Both the position numbers and the translations under genes were made by a program. The notes under the pieces were generated by a model. It ran no database searches and was not told where the DNA came from. It saw only the letters and a program-made list of their open reading frames with translations. 64,000 nucleotides of DNA from Paraburkholderia largidicola (GTDB lineage Bacteria > Pseudomonadota > Gammaproteobacteria > Burkholderiales > Burkholderiaceae), in NCBI RefSeq assembly GCF_013426895.1, contig NZ_AP023177.1, positions 62,001 to 126,000 on the forward strand. Reading direction: 5' to 3'. Below, piece after piece: positions 38,842 to 48,836 of this stretch (position 1 is its first letter; each line of letters opens with the position of its first letter).

Positions 38842-39708
38842 ATGACCGCGACCAAACATGCAGTACCACCATTCCCGTCGCAACAGCAGGCCAATGTCCC
38901 CGGCCTCACCGCGCCGATGGACCCACAGCCCGACCACGGTGAAGAGAGTTATGTGGGACACGGCCGGCTTGCGGGGAAGGCTGCGATCATCACGGGCGGC
39001 GACAGCGGCATCGGACGCGCGGTAGCGATTGCATTCGCGCGCGAGGGGGCGGACGTGCTGATCTCCTATCTGAACGAGCACGATGATGCACAGGAGACAC
39101 AGCGCTGGGTCGAAAAAGCGGGCCGCCGCGCGGTGCTGATACCGGGCGACATCAGAAGCACCGCGCATTGCAACGGGATCGTCGAGCGCGCGATGAGCGA
39201 GTTCGGCCGGATTGACATCATCGTCAACAACGCGGCCTATCAGATGACCTACGATTCACTCGATGAAATCACCGATGAAGAATGGAACACGACGTTCGAT
39301 ACGAACATCGGTGCTATGTTCAGGATCGTTCGCTCGGCCGTCAGGCATATGAAACCGGGCGGCTCGATCATTAACACGACATCGATCAATGCGGATAAAC
39401 CCAATCCGGGGCTTCTCGCGTATGCGACCACGAAGGGCGCTATCCAGAACTTCACGGGCGGTCTTGCCCAATTGCTCGCAAGGCAGGGCCTTCGCGTTAA
39501 TTGCGTCGCGCCTGGGCCGATCTGGACGCCGCTGATTCCGTCGACAATGCCAAAGGAAAAAGTCGAGAACTTCGGCAAGCAGGTGCCGATGGAGCGGCCG
39601 GGCCAGCCCGTTGAACTCGCGTGCGCTTATGTGATGCTCGCTACAGACGAAGCCAGCTACGTATCGGGGGCAACGATCGCCGTAACGGGTGGCGCGCCGA
39701 TTCTCTAG
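38842..39708 (+). CDS. SDR oxidoreductase, YhdG/general-stress type
   Basis: A 288-residue NAD(P)-dependent enzyme of the SDR group with an N-terminal extension (about 45 residues with QQQANVPGLTAPMDPQPDHG) typical of the stress-induced SDRs of soil bacteria. The cofactor motif is GGDSGIGRAVAIAFAREGAD. NNAAYQ, the catalytic Ser in NTTSINA, and Y-x3-K in YATTKGA are all present. The start is at ATG 38842 after TGGAG. It is intact and likely active; the substrate is unknown. Confidence 0.9.
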   Translation: MTATKHAVPPFPSQQQANVPGLTAPMDPQPDHGEESYVGHGRLAGKAAIITGGDSGIGRAVAIAFAREGADVLISYLNEHDDAQETQRWVEKAGRRAVLIPGDIRSTAHCNGIVERAMSEFGRIDIIVNNAAYQMTYDSLDEITDEEWNTTFDTNIGAMFRIVRSAVRHMKPGGSIINTTSINADKPNPGLLAYATTKGAIQNFTGGLAQLLARQGLRVNCVAPGPIWTPLIPSTMPKEKVENFGKQVPMERPGQPVELACAYVMLATDEASYVSGATIAVTGGAPIL

Positions 39709-39884
39709 CGTGTGTGCAGCCGGAGTCGCGTCGGCGTGCCGGGATGGAGGTCCCCGGGGCAGGCGGCGTCTGCCGCCAGGCAGGATGCGGCGCCGTCGCG
39801 ACATCACATGACCGGCCCCGTAGACCGCAGACCACGATAGTCGATCAACGGACCCAGTTGGCTCTAACACCCGGAACCTGACAC

Positions 39885-40074
39885 TCAGAACCCGACACCC
39901 AGGCCGACGCCCACTCCACCGCCGAACGAGCCGCCTCCCACGCCCACGCCAATGGCTGGCCCGGGCGCGTAATAGCCTGTGCCGTAAGCTGGGTAGCCGT
40001 TGTCATTGGGCGGAAGCGGATACGCATGCTGAAATGCCAGCCGCCAGCGCCAGGATGAAAAAAAGCCTGCACAT
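39885..40074 (-). pseudogene. Small Gly-rich lipoprotein, frameshifted
   Basis: The start encodes a signal MCRLFFILALAAGISACVSA with a lipobox-like Cys, stopping soon after. The adjacent frame continues NDNGYPAYGTGYYAPGPAIG and a Gly-Val-rich tail to 39885. A single-base indel near 40015 would join them into a roughly 60-residue surface lipoprotein of a type common in Burkholderia. Could be a sequencing error. Confidence 0.55.
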
Positions 40075-40300
40075 GATTGACTCCGGGCGCCGGGGCGCCA
40101 AAACAACTTCCACCCACCCCCTCGTGCTCAAGGCACATGGGAATACTTCGCCGGGCAACGACGCGGCCCGCCTGTCGCGCGTATGCGGCGGGCAGACGGC
40201 ATGTTGTTAGAATTTGGACTGTCGTAGTGCGGTTTCCTGTCCGTCGGGTGGCCGTTCGCCGGTGCTCAAGTGCTCGGTCGCCCGTACCTGTCAGGGTCAC

Positions 40301-40561
40301 TCACTGCCTGACTTCCCCCGTCTTGCCAGCGGATGACGCAGATTGAGGGGATAAGGCTTTAGCCCGCTTATCCATCAACGTTCCCTCCTGGTTCTTCGTC
40401 CCTGACTTCTCGGCCTTGTCGGTCAGCGCCTTACCGGCGTCGCCGGACTGTACGGTGATCGCATCGCTGCCGGAGGGCGGCTTCCCTTGAGTCTGCTGGG
40501 CGCCGGCGCTCATGGCGAAAACATAGCCCAGTGCTCCTACAATAGAAAAGATTCTGTTCAT
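40301..40561 (-). CDS. Small exported hydrophilic protein
   Basis: An 86-residue protein with signal MNRIFSIVGALGYVFAMSAGA and a polar tail rich in Lys, Gly, Ser and Asp (SGDAGKALTDKAEKSG). ACGGAG lies ahead of the ATG. It follows a second small gene by 11 bases, forming a small operon. It is probably periplasmic; no domain recognised. Confidence 0.65.
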   Translation of the reverse strand: MNRIFSIVGALGYVFAMSAGAQQTQGKPPSGSDAITVQSGDAGKALTDKAEKSGTKNQEGTLMDKRAKALSPQSASSAGKTGEVRQ

Positions 40562-40572
40562 ACGTGTCTCCG

Positions 40573-40737
40573 TCAATTTCCATACGTCCGGTCGTTGAGG
40601 CCGCGCTGCTCATCCTCTTCGACGGGCGGCGAGCCGGGATCGACGCGATCTTGTTCCGGCACGCAGGGATCCTGTTCCGGGGGATCCTTGCCTTTGGGAA
40701 TCAACATTTCATCCATATTGCCGTGCGGCTTCTGCAT
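40573..40737 (-). CDS. Small acidic protein, 54 residues
   Basis: Starts MQKPHGNMDEMLIPKGKDPP and ends GLNDRTYGN. It is very hydrophilic and Pro/Asp/Glu-rich, probably disordered. AAGGGGA lies seven bases before the ATG, and the downstream exported-protein gene begins 11 bases after the stop. The strong ribosome site and spacing support it. Confidence 0.5.
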   Translation of the reverse strand: MQKPHGNMDEMLIPKGKDPPEQDPCVPEQDRVDPGSPPVEEDEQRGLNDRTYGN

Positions 40738-41451
40738 CACGGTCCCCTTGGGGTCGACTTTTACCTCGTCATGCTTCGTTTCAAGCCGGCGACGACGATC
40801 CGCACGCTCGACGGGGCCGACGGCCTCTTTGATCCGGTGTACGACATGGCGCGCGACTGGCTTTGATCTGCGTGCGTGCGGATAAGGCCTGGGTTATCTG
40901 TAAAGACGCGCGTCATCGGCTCCTGCGCAAGGGTAGGCTAGCGTGATGCCGCATTGGGCGTTCCAGGGCAAAGCTCGCGGATCGGGAAGGCCCCGAGGGC
41001 ATCCGCAGCAACTGGCGACGTAGAATTGCGCTGCCGGTTTGCTATTCGGGGCCGGAACCGGCCTCACAAGCCATAACGTTCGCCGAGCTTCGTCTTCCAT
41101 TTTTCGGCTGCATCGACAAACCCCACGCTTCTCCGCGCTCGAAATACGACGCATCCGCCGACATCTTCATGGGCGGGTGCGTGCCGAGCACCTGCAGCCC
41201 ATTCGATAGGATCGCGAGGTGCTGTTTGAAGGTTCACTAAACGCGATCGTCGAGAGCCATCCTGGTCTGCACCGCGCACTTCCGCGCGAATTAATCGCGC
41301 ATCTCGTAAGCAGGATCACCCTGGGTTTACGACACCATTCGTCGCGAAACTGATAGTCCGTGGTCGTGGAACATCCATTGCGCCAGTGTCTATGAACACA
41401 AGTCATCTTGGGTTCAAATCTCTTTGGTGTTCAAACTATCAAGGCCCGGCC
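40738..41451. other. Gene-free stretch with one decayed C-terminus
   Basis: About 710 bases. On the minus strand a frame ending FVDAAEKWKTKLGERYGL at 41064 looks like the C-terminus of a lost protein that I cannot name. Nothing else is supported. Confidence 0.4.
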
Positions 41452-42171
41452 ATGAAACTGCTCATCACCCAAAGCGGACTACCTCGCGTGTCATGGGGCT
41501 CCGTATTTACAGGCGTCATTCTGTCGCTGATCGTGTATCTCGTTCTCACCGTGCTTGGCACGGCGATCGGCACGTCAGCATTCGCACCGCTTTCACGTTA
41601 CAACCCGCTGGAAGGATACGGATTCGGCTCCGGCGCATATCTGATCGTGATGACGGTAATCGCAGTGTTTGTCGGCGCTTATTTCGCCGGTCGCTGCGCC
41701 CCCGTTCTTGGATGGCTTCACGGCCTGCTAGCGTGGGCAGTCATGATTCTCCTCGTCGCCTATGGAGCAGCTTCCCTGTTCGGCACCGCTGTGGGAGCAG
41801 CCGGAAGCGTCGCGTCGGCGGGCGTGACAGTCGCTGCTACCGCAGACCGGCCGGGGACAGTTGGCACGATGGCGGGCGCGCTGCCTCAACAGCTCCAGGG
41901 TGCGGTCGCGTCTGCGACTGCTGCGGCGTCCAGTCCACAGGCGCAAGCCGACGCGCGTCAGGCAGCAGACACCGCTGCGCGCAACGTAGCGCGTGCTTCG
42001 TGGTTCTCGTTTGCGGCGCTGATTGTCGGCGCTATCATCGCCATCGTCTCAGGGCACGCGGGGTTCAAGCATCAACCACCGTTCGAGGAGGCTGCCGGAG
42101 TGTCAACCGATAATCGCCCGGTCCTGCGCGACCCGCCTCGCTCCACGGTCTCGGGCCGCACCGCCCCTTGA
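41452..42171 (+). CDS. Inner-membrane protein, unknown function
   Basis: A 239-residue protein with about four transmembrane helices: SWGSVFTGVILSLIVYLVLT near residues 14-33, then LIVMTVIAVFVGAYFAGRCA, LLAWAVMILLVAYGAASLFG, and WFSFAALIVGAIIAIVSGHA near the C-terminus. Between helices 3 and 4 lies an Ala-rich, probably helical loop. The ATG at 41452 is preferred because the protein resembles Burkholderiales membrane proteins beginning just before SWGSVF. No catalytic motif. Confidence 0.75.
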   Translation: MKLLITQSGLPRVSWGSVFTGVILSLIVYLVLTVLGTAIGTSAFAPLSRYNPLEGYGFGSGAYLIVMTVIAVFVGAYFAGRCAPVLGWLHGLLAWAVMILLVAYGAASLFGTAVGAAGSVASAGVTVAATADRPGTVGTMAGALPQQLQGAVASATAAASSPQAQADARQAADTAARNVARASWFSFAALIVGAIIAIVSGHAGFKHQPPFEEAAGVSTDNRPVLRDPPRSTVSGRTAP

Positions 42172-42334
42172 AAAAATCTGATGCGGTTGATTGATTTCTG
42201 CGGCGTGCCTCGGACACGGATACAGTAGAGGTGCTATCGGGGTACGATCGCATCTCTACCTCGCTCCAACCGGCGGTGAGGGATGCGGTTGCGCGTCCTT
42301 CGCCAATATGCGGCGTGGCGTAAGGGGGGAAGCT

Positions 42335-45300
42335 GGGGTGATGGCGCAGGATCCCGAGACCGCCGAGCACAGCACGATGCCAAGCCAAGCCAAGCCATCG
42401 CCACGGGACTGGTCGACTATGTGTTGCCCGTCGAAAAAATGGCGGCCGCGTTGACCGAGTACATCGACCGGTCGAAAAGCGTGACATTTCCAGCAGCCGG
42501 CGCCCACGGGCGTTCGCCCGATCTCGAGCCTGTGCTTCGAGCGCTGGCCCAGGCCGGCTCCGAATTCCGGGGCTACAAGCGGGGCACGCTGGAGCGGCGC
42601 ATCGCGCGTCGCATGACGGTCAAGCGCGTCAGTACGCTCGACGCCTATTGCGACATCCTGAGAAATGACGTCGACGAAGCGGAGGCGCTCAGCCTGGACA
42701 TGGTGATTGGCGTGACCGAGTTTTTCCGCGATCCCGAAGCCTGGCAGGTGCTCTCGGAGCGCGTCCTCGCCAGCCTTCTTGCCGAGCCGGAAGGAGACCA
42801 GCCGTTACGGGTCTGGGGGTGCCGGGCTGCGCAACAGGTGAGGAAGCGTATTCGATGGCGATTCTGCTGACCGAGGAGATCGAGAAGCAGAACGCCTCGC
42901 GGAAGTTCAAGATCCTTGCTTCCGACGTCAATCGCGCCGCACTGGCACGGGCGCGCTCGGGTGTCTACGCGCCAGGCGTCGCATTGCCGCTTGGCGAGCG
43001 GCGCCTGGCGCGGTTTTTCCATATGCACGGCGATGGGTATCAGGTCCGGCAGGAACTGCGCGAGGCGGTTCTTTTCACGCCGCAGAACCTGATCGCCGAC
43101 CCGCCATTTTCGCGGGTCGATCTGATCAGTTGCCGCAATCTGCTGATCTACCTCGAACCGGAGGCGCAGCAGCGCGTATTCGAGCTGTTTCATTTCTCGC
43201 TGAACCCGAAGCGGTATCTGTTTCTTGGGCGCTCGGAAAGCACTGATCCCGATTCGATCCAGTTCCAGGAGGTTTCGAAGGCCTGGCGCATCTATCAGCG
43301 CAGTCCCGTCGCAACGCCAGGGATTTCCGGGTACCGCTTTTCGGCCCGCCCAATACGTCGTGAAGAATTTCAGCCAGCTAGCCGCGTCGGCGCCAGAAAC
43401 AAGGGATACGCGGAACTCGTCAACGCGACCCTGCTGGCCGAGCATCACGCCGCGTCCGTACTCGTCAATCCGGCGCACCAGGTGCTTTACGTAAGCGGCG
43501 CCGCGGATGAGTATCTGGGGCAGCCGGCGGGCGAGCCGACGGGCAACGTTCTCGACATGGCACGCGAAAACCTGCGGCTGAAGCTACGGATTGCACTGCG
43601 CCGCGCGGGGGAGAACGGGTCGGCTACGCCTGTCAGCGAAATTGTGACGAACGGGGACGCGGCGCCCATCAAGATCACAGTTACACAGCCTTTCGACACA
43701 GCGCACTCAGGCCAGGCGCTGCTTGTGATCTTCGCGCGGGTGCCGATGATTGACCGGCCCGTTGTACCCGCTCCGACGGGCGTCGATTCGGACCTGTGGC
43801 ACCTTGAGAGCGAACTGCGCACGACGCAGGCAGCGTTGGGCAGCACCATCGAGGATCTTGAAGAAAGCAACAGTGAACTGAGGGTGTCGAACGAAGAGAT
43901 TCTCTCAATGAACGAGGAGTTGCGTTCGGCGAACGAGGAACTTGAAACATCAAAAGAAGAGTTGCAGGCGGTCAACGAGCAGCTAAACCAGGTGAACTGG
44001 CAACTTCGAGCAGAAGGTCGAGCAGCTGGAGGTGCTCACCGAGGACGTCACGAATCTTCTGGCAAGTACGGAAATCGCCACGTTACTACTTGACCGCCAA
44101 GGGCTGATCAAGCGATTTACGCCTAGCGCGGGCGCCATGTTTGGGCTCGCGTCGCCCGACACCGGGCGCGCCATCGCAGAGGTGCTTGGCGCACCGCTGG
44201 GCGACGCATTGATGCCCGACGTGGATCAGGTGCTTTCTGGTGTGACCGGACAGGCGGAGCGCGAAATCGAAACGGCTACCGGCCAGTGGTATGTCCGCCG
44301 GATTACGCCGTACGCAACCGTCCGCAACAGACCAGCTGCGGGTGCCGTCATCACGTGGACTGACATCACTCATGTCAAGCGTCTCGACGAGCGGGCCCGA
44401 CGCCTTGCGGCAGTCGTTCAGGATTCGAACGATGCCGTCACGATATTCGACCGCACGGGCCACTTTCTCGCCTGGAACAAGGCCGCTACCACGATGTACG
44501 GGTACAGCGAAACGGAAGCATTGCGATGTCCGTGTCGGATCTGCTTCCAGCCGGCGCCAGACAGGATCATCTCGACTTCATCCAGCATGCGCTCCATAAC
44601 GAAGCGTCGCACTCGTATGAAACGCGACGGGTGGCCAAAGATGGGCGCGTGATCGATATCTGGCTGACGATGTCGATACTGCGGGATGACGTGGGCAACG
44701 TCACCGGCGTGGCGTCCACCGAGCGCGACCTGACCGAGCGCAGCATGAGCAACGCCTACCTGCGCGAGCGGGCGGAGCAACTGGCACAGGCCGACCACCG
44801 CAAGAACGAATTTCTCGCCGTGCTTGGACATGAGCTGCGCAACCCGCTCGCGGCACTTGTATCGGCGACGACTCTGCTGAGATCGGCAGCCAGCGACGAT
44901 GCGCGGAAGAGCTGGGCCACGGGAGTCATTGAGCGTCAGGGAAGGGCGTTAATGCTTCTGGTGAATGACATGCTCGATCTCACGCGAATCACAACCGGCA
45001 ATATCGAGCTCAACCGCCAGACGGTCTTGCTCAAAACGGTGGTGCAGAGCGCGATCGAGGTTTGCCAGCCAATCGTCGACGAACGGCGCCATAGCCTGTC
45101 TGTTTCGTTGCCGGCAGAACCCGTCCTTTTATATGTGGATGCGACCCGCCTGTCGCAGGTCATCGAGAATATCGTCATCAACGCAGCGAAGTTCACTGCG
45201 TTCGGCGGGTCGATCAGACTGAGCGCGACGACAACGGCGCATCGGCTGCTGCTGAGCATCAAGGACAATGGGCGAGGGATTGCGCCCGCGATGCTGGGGA

Positions 45301-45884
45301 CTCTTTTCGAGATGTTCGTTCAGGGCCCCGCCTCCGGCGGGCGGCGCAACAATGGGCTCGGCGTGGGGCTATCGGTGGTTAAACGTCTCGTCGAGTTGCA
45401 TGGCGGCTCGGTGAGAGCCATCAGCGACGGCGTGACCGGCAGCGAGTTCATCATTGACCTGCCACTGGATGCAGCGCCAAAAGCAGCGAAAGACATCCTG
45501 GTGGAGTCCGCACCCTCGGGAGCCGACCTCCCGAAGCGAATCCTCATTGTCGACGACAACGTCGATGCAGCAGAAGCGCTGGCGATACTTCTGACCATGC
45601 AGGGACACGAGGTCGAGACACGTGCCGACGGTGCTTCCGGAATGGCCGCCGTGACAACCTACAGCCCGGATATTATCCTGCTCGACATTGGACTGCCCGA
45701 CATGGACGGATACGAGGTTGCGCGGCAATTGCGCGAGTCAGGAGCGAGTGAGGGTATGACGCTCATCGCGGTCACCGGATATGGTTCGCCGGCGGATCGT
45801 ATCCGCTCGGCGGAGGCCGGGTTCGACCACCATCTCACCAAGCCTGTGGAAGCCGACGAGCTCATACGGCTGCTCGCCGGGTAG
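42335..45884 (+). pseudogene. CheB-CheR-PAS-histidine kinase-receiver hybrid, frameshifted
   Basis: Only the CheB tail survives (MAQDPETAEHSTMPSQ, then AIATGLVDYVLPVEKM). It is followed by CheR (SEFRGYKRGTLERRIARRM, PGCATGEEAYSMAILL, NLLIYLEPEAQQRVFELFH), a coiled coil rich in NEEL/NEQL repeats, a PAS region (TIFDRTGHFLAWNKA), HisKA (FLAVLGHELRNPLAAL), HATPase and a receiver (LLDIGLPDMDGYEVA). Frame changes: a third copy of AAGCC near 42385, two extra G in a G-run near 42815, one near 44010 after QVNWQL, one near 44520. The last part (44526-45884, 452 residues, ATG start) is an intact kinase-receiver that could still be made. Confidence 0.88.
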
Positions 45885-46224
45885 TCCCGGCGGGAAAGGT
45901 CTGGCCGTGCTCGTCGGACACTTCGGCTCGCAACCCGGTTCGCGTACTTTTGCCGTCCCCGAATGGCGGGGCACACTGAGCACCGACCTGCAGCGCCCCT
46001 CATCCGCCGTGCTCAATGTTCCACAACACGGTGGCGCTTAGCCTGCCCCTGCGAGTGTGCTGCGCGGCCGCATGCCGGTCATTGGTCCCGGCGGCGTCGC
46101 GATCGATCGAAGTCGCCATCAACGGGATACGCCAGTTCGGCGCGCCACGTCTTCGGGCATACGTCATGCGCAATGAAAGACGCTGCACCACCCCCGGCGC
46201 AGCTTCAAGACCCAAGGAGCAATC
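45885..46224. other. Gene-free stretch upstream of yciF-like gene
   Basis: About 340 bases, no gene supported; it presumably holds the promoter of the DUF892 gene. CAAGGAG precedes its ATG. Confidence 0.45.
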
Positions 46225-46719
46225 ATGCCTACGAAGACCCTCAACGATCTGTTCATTCATTCGCTATCAGATATCTATAGCGCCGAAAAACAGATGACAA
46301 AGTCGCTCCCGAAGATGGCGCGCGCGTCAACGAATCCTGCCCTGCGGGCGGCCTTCGAAAAGCACCTTGTAGAAACGCAGGGACAGGTTCAAAGAATCGA
46401 CCAGATCGTCGAAACGAGCGGTATCAAGCTCAAGCGCATCAAGTGTGCCGCCATGGAAGGCCTTGTCGAGGAGGGCCAGGAGGAGATTGACGAAATTGAA
46501 AAGGGGCCCGTCCTCGATACCGCGCTCATTGCGGCAGCCCAAAAGGCCGAGCACTACGAAATCGCGTCATACGGCTCGCTGATCGCCCTGGGCAATCAGC
46601 TGGGCGAAACGGAGGCAGTGAAGCTTCTGGCCGAAACGCTGCAGGAAGAGAAGGCGACTGACGAAGCTCTTTCCTTGCTGGCAGTAGAGAAGGTGGCAGC
46701 GGAGGCAATGGGAAAGTAG
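46225..46719 (+). CDS. Ferritin-like DUF892 protein (YciF type)
   Basis: A 164-residue four-helix-bundle protein. LNDLFIHSLSDIYSAEKQM at the N-terminus, LRAAFEKHLVETQGQVQRI, and EHYEIASYGSLIALGNQLGE carry the Glu/His residues expected for a di-metal site. YciF-like proteins are stress-induced in enterobacteria and often lie with Mn-catalase genes, as here, where a Mn-catalase remnant lies about 1.1 kb downstream. CAAGGAG lies six bases before the start. Intact. Confidence 0.93.
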   Translation: MPTKTLNDLFIHSLSDIYSAEKQMTKSLPKMARASTNPALRAAFEKHLVETQGQVQRIDQIVETSGIKLKRIKCAAMEGLVEEGQEEIDEIEKGPVLDTALIAAAQKAEHYEIASYGSLIALGNQLGETEAVKLLAETLQEEKATDEALSLLAVEKVAAEAMGK

Positions 46720-46797
46720 TGATTCCCGGCTGATCAGCGCGGACAAGTCGAATTGCCGCCCCGCGGGGCGGGTTGCTTTATACCGTAGGAGATGCAC

Positions 46798-47836
46798 ATG
46801 AGAGCATTGCGCTGGCACGGCAAGCATGACATTCGTTGCGACACGGTTCCCGATCCCATCATCGAGCAAGGTCGTGACGCCATTATCAAGGTATCGACCT
46901 GCGCGATTTGCGGCTCCGACCTGCATCTCTTCGATGGATTCATGCCCACCATGGAGAGTGGCGACATCATGGGCCACGAGTTCATGGGCGAGGTCGTCGA
47001 CGTCGGGAAAGACAATCACAAGCTGAAGGTCGGCGATCGGGTCGTCGTGCCGTTCACCATTTTCTGCGGCGAGTGCGAGCGTGGCAATTTCTCTGTCTGC
47101 GAGGGTAGCAACCGCAACGCAGCGAAAGCTGACAAGGTGTTTGGCCACACGACGGCGGGGCTGTTCGGCTATTCGCATCTCACAGGCGGTTATGCAGGTG
47201 GACAGGCCGAATACGTGCGCGTGCCCATGGCCGATACGACCCACGTCAAGATCCCCGACGGACTGACCGACGAGCAGGTTCTTTTCCTCGGTGACATCTT
47301 TCCGACCGGTTGGCAGGCCGCCGTGAACTGCGATATCCAGCCTGACGATACGGTCGCGATCTGGGGTGCGGGTCCCGTAGGGCAAATGGCGATCCGCAGT
47401 GCAGGAATTGACTAACGGAAAGGGGCCGGAGAAATGTATCGACGCGGTGGGCATGGAGTCCCATGCGACGCGCTCTTTCGATGCCGTTTATGACCGCGTC
47501 AAACAGGCCGTGATGTTAGAGACCGACCGTCCGCATGTGCTGCGCGAAATGATCTATGTGTGCCGTCCGGCGGGAATCCTGTCGGTGCCTGGCGTCTACG
47601 GCGGACTGATCGACAAGATTCCGTTCGGGGCGTCGATGAACAAGGGACTCACGTGGAAGATGGGGCAAACCCATGTCAACCGATGGACAGACGACCTGCT
47701 GCATCGGATTCAGGAAGGCCAGATCGATCCTTCATTCGTGATCACGCATACGGTGTCGCTAGAAGAAGGGCCCGCTATGTACAAGACATTTCGCGATAAG
47801 GAGGACGGTTGCATCAAGGTTGTACTGAAACCTTAG
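46798..47836 (+). pseudogene. Zn-dependent alcohol/formaldehyde dehydrogenase, internally deleted
   Basis: The N-terminal GroES-like domain is intact: [20 protein letters not shown], catalytic-zinc [25 protein letters not shown] and the structural Cys set in [15 protein letters not shown]. The Rossmann motif [14 protein letters not shown] is cut off: about 50 codons are missing at 47395-47400 and the frame changes. The C-terminal part ([19 protein letters not shown] to VVLKP) follows. The family resembles glutathione-independent formaldehyde dehydrogenase-like ADHs. Not functional. Confidence 0.9.
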
Positions 47837-47838
47837 AT

Positions 47839-48138
47839 CCAGCTAATTTTCCGCAAGGGAAATTGCCGGGCGTACCGGAATACACCAGCGTCTACTACAA
47901 CATGTCGGATGGCGATGACGCGCCGCGGGGTCCGTGGAACCAGGGCCCGCACTAGGAGTTTGTTGAGAAGATCGAACCAGCCGTCGACGGTGGGGACGGT
48001 CTCGCCAGCGTGCAGGTCTGGCCTGAACAAGTTGAAGTGTTGACCGCGATGGCATTGCGTACGGCCTCTGTTGTTGAAAGCGACCCGGTCACGGGCGCCG
48101 ATCTCGGCGCGGGACAAGATGGATCACCCAAAAAGTAA
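47839..48138 (+). pseudogene. C-terminal piece of manganese catalase
   Basis: Directly after the ADH stop the frame reads NFPQGKLPGVPEYTSVYYNM and SDGDDAPRGPWNQGP, the conserved C-terminal region of Mn-catalases. It then hits TAG at 47953-47955 where Trp is expected, and continues in the same frame EFVEKIEPAVDGGDGLA to 48138. The di-Mn core is missing. Confidence 0.82.
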
Positions 48139-48222
48139 AGTTGGGAACGGGGCGAAGCGTTCTCCTTACGGCCAACGCCCCCGCAACATTATTGAAGGGC
48201 GCACGGATGTCTGGCGCCAGAC

Positions 48223-48768
48223 CTATTGCGCGGCGACACCCTTCTGTGTCGCCAGCGACTGCGCGTGTTGGTAGTGTTCCTGGATGGTTGGCATCGCGTC
48301 CTGAGCTGCCTTCTTGAGCTTGGCGTCCTGTCCGTTCGTTATCTCCTTCTGAAACGCAGAGATGGCCTGCTTGTGTCCCTCAAGTCCCACCTTCTGGATA
48401 TACGCCTGATCGAATTCCTTCCCCTTCAGTCCCTTGAGCGAATCAAGGACCGCCGTGTCGGAGTTGTCCTTTGGCACAGTAACACCCTTTGGCGCCGCCA
48501 TTTTCAGTTGCACGGTCAACTTGGTGTGATCGGCCATCATATGGTGCGCGAAAGACTTAACGTCCTTGTCCTCTGAGTTCTTCTGCGCAAGTTTCGCGGC
48601 GTCGATTTCGGTCGACGAGGACATTGATGCCGCTTGCACGAAGTCCTTATCGACCTGAGCTAACGGGTTAGCCGCCGTCGTGGAGGCAGCCTGCGTTTGC
48701 GCACCGGCAGGGCACATGACAGATCCGGCGACAACACCGGTGATGATCAAAATATGCTTCATTCTCAT
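48223..48768 (-). CDS. DUF4142 exported protein
   Basis: A 181-residue secreted protein. The signal MRMKHILIITGVVAGSVMCP precedes a helical domain with DKDFVQAASMSSSTEIDAAK, SFAHHMMADHTKLTVQL and FDQAYIQKVGLEGHKQAISA, the DUF4142 pattern (ferritin-like bundle, His-rich). GGAG lies seven bases before the ATG at 48768. Common in Burkholderia stress loci; a periplasmic function is likely but undefined. Confidence 0.9.
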   Translation of the reverse strand: MRMKHILIITGVVAGSVMCPAGAQTQAASTTAANPLAQVDKDFVQAASMSSSTEIDAAKLAQKNSEDKDVKSFAHHMMADHTKLTVQLKMAAPKGVTVPKDNSDTAVLDSLKGLKGKEFDQAYIQKVGLEGHKQAISAFQKEITNGQDAKLKKAAQDAMPTIQEHYQHAQSLATQKGVAAQ

Positions 48769-48836
48769 GCTTTTTCTCCGTAAGGGGGACGGGGGCTGCC
48801 GGGGCACATGTGGATGGCGACACGAACTCCCGCCAG

